DNA of 64,000 bases from Cohaesibacter intestini. Its GTDB lineage: Bacteria > Pseudomonadota > Alphaproteobacteria > Rhizobiales > Cohaesibacteraceae. Of this stretch, positions 60,495 through 64,000 are shown in pieces. The DNA lies in assembly GCF_003324485.1 (NCBI RefSeq), contig NZ_QODK01000004.1, positions 1 to 64,000 of the forward strand, read 5' to 3'. The notes under the pieces were generated by a model. It saw only the letters and a list, made by a program, of their open reading frames with translations, did no database searches and had not been told where the DNA came from. A program made the translations under genes and the position numbers. The first letter of the stretch is position 1; each line of letters begins with the position of its first letter.

Positions 60495-62366
60495 ATGACC
60501 ACTGCCCTTCTTTATCCTTCTTTTCTTCATTCACCTTTGACTGCTGCTGCGGCCGAACAGGGAAGTGCCAGCCTTGAGGGGCTGCCAGAATGGAATCTGG
60601 ACGACCTCTATAAAGGGGTTGATGATCCGGCGCTGGAACAGGATTTTAGCCAGTGCAAGGAAGAGGTGGCAGCATTTGCAGCCGACTATCAGGGCAAGCT
60701 GGCGGCTTTGCTGGCGGACAAGGGGGGCGATGCGCTGGGGGAAGCCTTACAGCGCTATGAGAAAATTCAGGACCGGATGGGGCGCCTGATCAGTTTTGCT
60801 GGCCTCACTTATACCGGCAACACCGTCGATCCGGTGCGGGCGAAGTTTTACGGCGATGTGCAGGAGCGGATCACAACGATCTCAACCCAATTGCTGTTTT
60901 TCGAACTGGAGCTGAACCGCATCGAAGACGCGGTTCTGGATCAGGTTGTGGCAGAAAGTGCCTTGCTTGGCCACTACAAGCCGTGGCTGGATGATCTGCG
61001 CAAGGAAAAGCCGTACCAGCTGGAAGATCAGTTGGAGAAACTGTTCTATGAGAAGTCGGTCACCGGTGCGATGGCGTGGAATCGTCTGTTTGACGAAACC
61101 ATGGCAGGCTTGCGCTTCTCGGTCGAGTTGGCCGACGGCACAAAAGAGCTGGCCATCGAGCAAACGCTCAATCTGTTGACCGATGCGGACGAAGCCAAAC
61201 GCAAAGCGGCGTCCGATGCACTGGCCAAGACCTTCAAGGCCAATCTGTCGACCTTCTCGCTGATTTCCAACGTGCTGGCCAAGGACAAGAGCATTTCTGA
61301 CAGTTGGCGCGGCTTTGAGGATGTGGCTGACAGCCGCCATCTTGCCAATCGGGTCGAGCGCGAAGTTGTGGACGCTCTGGTGGATGCCGTGCAGGAGGCT
61401 TATCCGCGCCTGTCGCATCGTTATTATGCGCTGAAGGCCAAGTGGTTTGGCAAGGATGCTCTTGAGCATTGGGACCGCAATGCGCCGCTGCCTGCCGTGC
61501 CAACCAAGACGATCGAATGGCCGGAAGCCAAGGCCATCGTTCAGGATGCCTATGCGGGCTTTTCGCCGAAAATGGCAGAGATTTCCGGTCAGTTCTTTGA
61601 CAAAAACTGGATCGACGCTCCGGTACGCGAAGGCAAGTCGCCGGGGGCCTTTGCCCATCCGACCGTTCCGAGCGCACACCCCTATGTTCTGCTCAATTAT
61701 ATGGGCAAGCCACGCGACGTGATGACACTGGCCCACGAGCTGGGCCATGGGGTGCATCAGGTGCTGGCTGCCGGGCAGGGTGCCTTGATGGCACCAACGC
61801 CGTTGACCTTGGCCGAGACGGCCAGCGTGTTTGGTGAAATGCTGACCTTCCGCTCCTTGCTGGCCAAGACCAAGGATGTGGCCGAACGTCGGGCCATGAT
61901 TGCCGGCAAGGTCGAGGATATGCTCAACACGGTGGTGCGCCAGATTGCCTTTTATCTGTTCGAGCGCAAGCTGCATTCGGCCCGCGCTGAAGGAGAATTG
62001 ACCGCTGACCAGATCTGCGAACTCTGGATGAGCGTACAAGCAGACAGCTTGGGGCCATCGGTGCGGCTGGGTGAGGGATATGAGACCTTCTGGGCCTATA
62101 TTCCGCATTTCATCCATTCCCCCTTCTATGTCTATGCCTATGCCTTCGGGGATTGTCTGGTCAACTCGCTCTATTCTGTCTATCAGGATAGCGACGAGAG
62201 CTTTGTCCAGAAATATTTCGACATGCTGAGCGCAGGCGGCACCAAGCACCATTCAGAATTGCTCGCACCATTCGGGCTTGATGCAAAGGATCCGGACTTC
62301 TGGTCAAAAGGCCTCTCGGTTGTCGAGGCGCTGATTGACGAGCTGGAAGCTCTGGAAGAGGCCTGA
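60495..62366 (+). CDS. pepF: M3-family oligoendopeptidase (PepF-like)
   Basis: A 623-residue cytosolic zinc oligopeptidase. The zinc site is LAHELGHGVHQ (near 413) with the downstream glutamate in ETASVFGEML. The extended N-terminal helical region (EQDFSQCKEEVAAFAADYQGK and on) and the C-terminal Y-x-Y/YAFG substrate-binding segment (HSPFYVYAYAFGDCLVN) match the PepF/Pz-peptidase type. The ATG at 60495 is preceded by GGAAAG; an upstream GTG is less likely. It is followed at 47 bp by the ABC1 kinase gene. Confidence 0.92.
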   Translation: MTTALLYPSFLHSPLTAAAAEQGSASLEGLPEWNLDDLYKGVDDPALEQDFSQCKEEVAAFAADYQGKLAALLADKGGDALGEALQRYEKIQDRMGRLISFAGLTYTGNTVDPVRAKFYGDVQERITTISTQLLFFELELNRIEDAVLDQVVAESALLGHYKPWLDDLRKEKPYQLEDQLEKLFYEKSVTGAMAWNRLFDETMAGLRFSVELADGTKELAIEQTLNLLTDADEAKRKAASDALAKTFKANLSTFSLISNVLAKDKSISDSWRGFEDVADSRHLANRVEREVVDALVDAVQEAYPRLSHRYYALKAKWFGKDALEHWDRNAPLPAVPTKTIEWPEAKAIVQDAYAGFSPKMAEISGQFFDKNWIDAPVREGKSPGAFAHPTVPSAHPYVLLNYMGKPRDVMTLAHELGHGVHQVLAAGQGALMAPTPLTLAETASVFGEMLTFRSLLAKTKDVAERRAMIAGKVEDMLNTVVRQIAFYLFERKLHSARAEGELTADQICELWMSVQADSLGPSVRLGEGYETFWAYIPHFIHSPFYVYAYAFGDCLVNSLYSVYQDSDESFVQKYFDMLSAGGTKHHSELLAPFGLDAKDPDFWSKGLSVVEALIDELEALEEA

Positions 62367-62413
62367 ACCTCTCTTTGCCCCGACAGGGTGTGACTGGCAG
62401 GAAAGTGACTGTA

Positions 62414-63889
62414 ATGGCCGATCAGAAGACACCCGAACTGTCCCAATCCTCCGTCGCCCTTCCGGCGACGGATGGTCCGCGCGATGACGGGCCAGATGAC
62501 ATACATGATGACGCTTACAACGATGCCAACCGGTTTGGCCGTCGGGTGAAACGTTATGCGCAGGTCAATACAGGAATGGGGGGATTTGTCGCGCGCGCGG
62601 CCACATCGCGATTGTTTGGCCGTGGAGACAGCGATATCCAGCGCGAAGCCGCTGACCTTGCCAGGGTCATGGGGACACTTAAGGGGCCCTTGATGAAAGT
62701 GGCGCAAATGCTGGCCACGGTGCCGGATGTTTTGCCACCTGAATATGCAGCAGAGCTGGCACAATTGCAGTCGGATGCGCCGCCAATGGGCTGGGCCTTC
62801 ACCAAGCGGCGGATGCGATCCGAGTTGGGACCGGCCTGGCGCACGCGCTTTGCCTCCTTTAAGCATGAGCCCTCTGCTGCCGCCTCATTGGGGCAGGTGC
62901 ATCGGGCCTTTCATCATGATGGCATCGAGCTTGCTTGCAAACTGCAATATCCCGATATGGCCTCGGCGGTGGAAGCCGATCTCAAGCAGCTGAAAATGGT
63001 CTTTGCCGTGCATCGCAGCATGCAAAGTGCAATTGATACCAGCGAGATCGCCAAGGAAATTGCCGAACGGGTGCGCGAAGAACTCGACTATGTGCGCGAG
63101 GCCTGGCACATGCATGTCTATCGCACGATTTTCAAGGATGAGCCGAGGGTGCGGGTGCCGCGCCTCTATGACGATCTGTCCAGTCCGCGTCTGTTGACGA
63201 TGGACTGGCTGCATGGCCGCAAGCTGCTGGACTACAAGCAGCATTCGCAGGAAGACCGTAACTTCCTGACCCGTGTCATGTTTCATGCCTGGTGGTACCC
63301 GTTCGCCCATCATGGGGTGATTCACGGGGATCCGCATCTGGGCAACTACACCGCCTTTGAAGAGGATGGTCGGGTTGCCGGGATCAATCTGTTTGACTAT
63401 GGCTGCGTTCGCATCTTCTCACCGCGTTTTGTGCAAGGGGTGGTGGATCTGTATCACGGGCTTGGCAAGGATGATCGTGACCAGATCGTTCATGCCTATG
63501 AATGCTGGGGTTTTTCCAATCTGAGCAACGAGCTGGTTGATGCGCTCAATGTCTGGGCGCGGTTCATTTACGGTCCGTTGCTTGATGATCGGGTGCGCAC
63601 GATCGCTGACGGGGTCAGTCCGGCCGAATATGGCCGCAAGCAGGCCTTCAAGGTGCATCAGGAATTCAAGCGCCTTGGTCCTGTGACGGTGCCACGGGAA
63701 TTTGTCTTCATGGATCGGGCCGCCATCGGTCTTGGCGGGGTGTTTCTGCATCTTGGTGCCGAGCTGAACTTCTATGAGATGTTTAACCAACAGATCGAGG
63801 ATTTCAGTCAGGACCGGGTGTTGGCGGCACGACGCCTTTTGCCTGCTGCGCCGGGGGACATTGACCCTAGCTTTGGCGCTGAGGCATGA
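62414..63889 (+). CDS. ABC1/UbiB-like atypical kinase
   Basis: A 491-residue protein of the ABC1/AarF/UbiB protein-kinase-like family. The diagnostic KxGQ motif reads K-V-A-Q here (PLMKVAQML), with Gly replaced by Ala. The Ala-rich loop is AAASLGQVHRA, the catalytic loop HGVIHGDPHLGN-Y, and the metal-binding DFG-like stretch LFDYGCVR (Asp-Tyr-Gly). It lacks the C-terminal membrane helices of UbiB, so a role outside ubiquinone synthesis is possible. ATG at 62414 has GGAAAGTGA in front. Confidence 0.85.
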   Translation: MADQKTPELSQSSVALPATDGPRDDGPDDIHDDAYNDANRFGRRVKRYAQVNTGMGGFVARAATSRLFGRGDSDIQREAADLARVMGTLKGPLMKVAQMLATVPDVLPPEYAAELAQLQSDAPPMGWAFTKRRMRSELGPAWRTRFASFKHEPSAAASLGQVHRAFHHDGIELACKLQYPDMASAVEADLKQLKMVFAVHRSMQSAIDTSEIAKEIAERVREELDYVREAWHMHVYRTIFKDEPRVRVPRLYDDLSSPRLLTMDWLHGRKLLDYKQHSQEDRNFLTRVMFHAWWYPFAHHGVIHGDPHLGNYTAFEEDGRVAGINLFDYGCVRIFSPRFVQGVVDLYHGLGKDDRDQIVHAYECWGFSNLSNELVDALNVWARFIYGPLLDDRVRTIADGVSPAEYGRKQAFKVHQEFKRLGPVTVPREFVFMDRAAIGLGGVFLHLGAELNFYEMFNQQIEDFSQDRVLAARRLLPAAPGDIDPSFGAEA

Positions 63890-63910
63890 GCCTTTCGACT
63901 TCTGGCGGGG

Positions 63911-64000
63911 ATGGCGGGAGGACGGATTGCCATTCCTTTTCTGCTGCGCTATGTTGTCGCAGAGAAAATGCTTAGCCGCCCCGGGCGGTATGAGGAGGGA
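63911..64000 (+). CDS. Possible start of a further gene, cut by the window end
   Basis: From ATG at 63911 an open frame (MAGGRIAIPFLLRYVVAEK...) runs to the window edge with a G-rich stretch (GGCGGGG) just before it. The product is not recognised and 30 codons do not prove a gene. Confidence 0.2.
   Translation, partial: MAGGRIAIPFLLRYVVAEKMLSRPGRYEEG

Noticed and set aside
60882-62252. 456-codon minus-strand frame opposite the M3 peptidase
   Set aside because: Antisense shadow of a gene with a clear zinc site; unnatural His/Gln-rich composition.

Overview
The window reads as one contiguous chromosomal stretch of an alphaproteobacterium, most likely Hyphomicrobiales and probably marine (a Cohaesibacter-like genome is my guess). 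The basis is the alphaproteobacterial 3' end of a 5S rRNA at base 1, three operons of high-affinity uptake systems (two TRAP, one Liv-type ABC), DctB/DctD with a sigma-54 promoter, and moderately high GC. No insertion sequence, prophage, CRISPR array, integrase or tRNA was recognised. The layout is dense chromosomal DNA rather than a mobile island.

Layout. 1-2.8 kb: end of an rRNA operon, then modABC (molybdate import) on the minus strand. 3.2-6.5 kb: a secreted protein of unknown function, S-formylglutathione hydrolase with an unusual structured leader, and a UraA-type permease. 6.6-13.3 kb: dctB-dctD and the C4-dicarboxylate TRAP operon dctPQM, with a near-consensus sigma-54 promoter and two possible DctD sites before dctP. 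13.4-15.8 kb: a divergent pair of citrate-synthase-family genes, one fused to an N-terminal DNA-binding domain. 15.8-20.2 kb: an aminotransferase and a three-domain fusion (APH-type kinase, M23 metal-site domain, class III aminotransferase). 20.4-26.6 kb: creatininase-family hydrolase with CopA, an amino-acid dehydrogenase with a non-canonical start, and a DUF1007/NicO-type metal transporter pair. 26.6-34.5 kb: a Cache-domain two-component system divergent from a TakP-like TRAP operon with two tandem binding-protein paralogues. 34.5-43.8 kb: a seven-gene operon in which two CoA ligases bracket a complete Liv-type ABC importer. 43.8-45.4 kb: arsR-arsC-arsH without a pump. 45.4-49.1 kb: a degenerate receiver protein, SPFH/NfeD pair and a CDF exporter. 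49.3-52.2 kb: MotA/MotB (Pom-like) and KdsD. 52.5-60.2 kb: outer-membrane barrel, DUF882 peptidase-like protein, L,D-transpeptidase and an NtrC-type regulator (envelope genes). 60.5-63.9 kb: M3 oligopeptidase and an ABC1/UbiB-like kinase.

The genes support a heterotroph that scavenges organic acids (dicarboxylates, probably 2-oxo acids, probably aromatic or fatty acids activated to CoA esters), detoxifies formaldehyde, copper, nickel/cobalt and arsenic, and swims.

The least explained items are: (1) the fghA leader, where an 11-bp and a 12-bp perfect inverted repeat interleave as a pseudoknot whose last arm abuts the ribosome binding site; (2) the DNA-binding citrate-synthase-like protein facing a second citrate synthase across a TTGAT-rich operator; (3) the kinase-M23-phospholyase fusion; (4) a 59-codon gene with a strong Shine-Dalgarno coupled to the Cache kinase; (5) an amino-acid dehydrogenase that seems to start at ATC.
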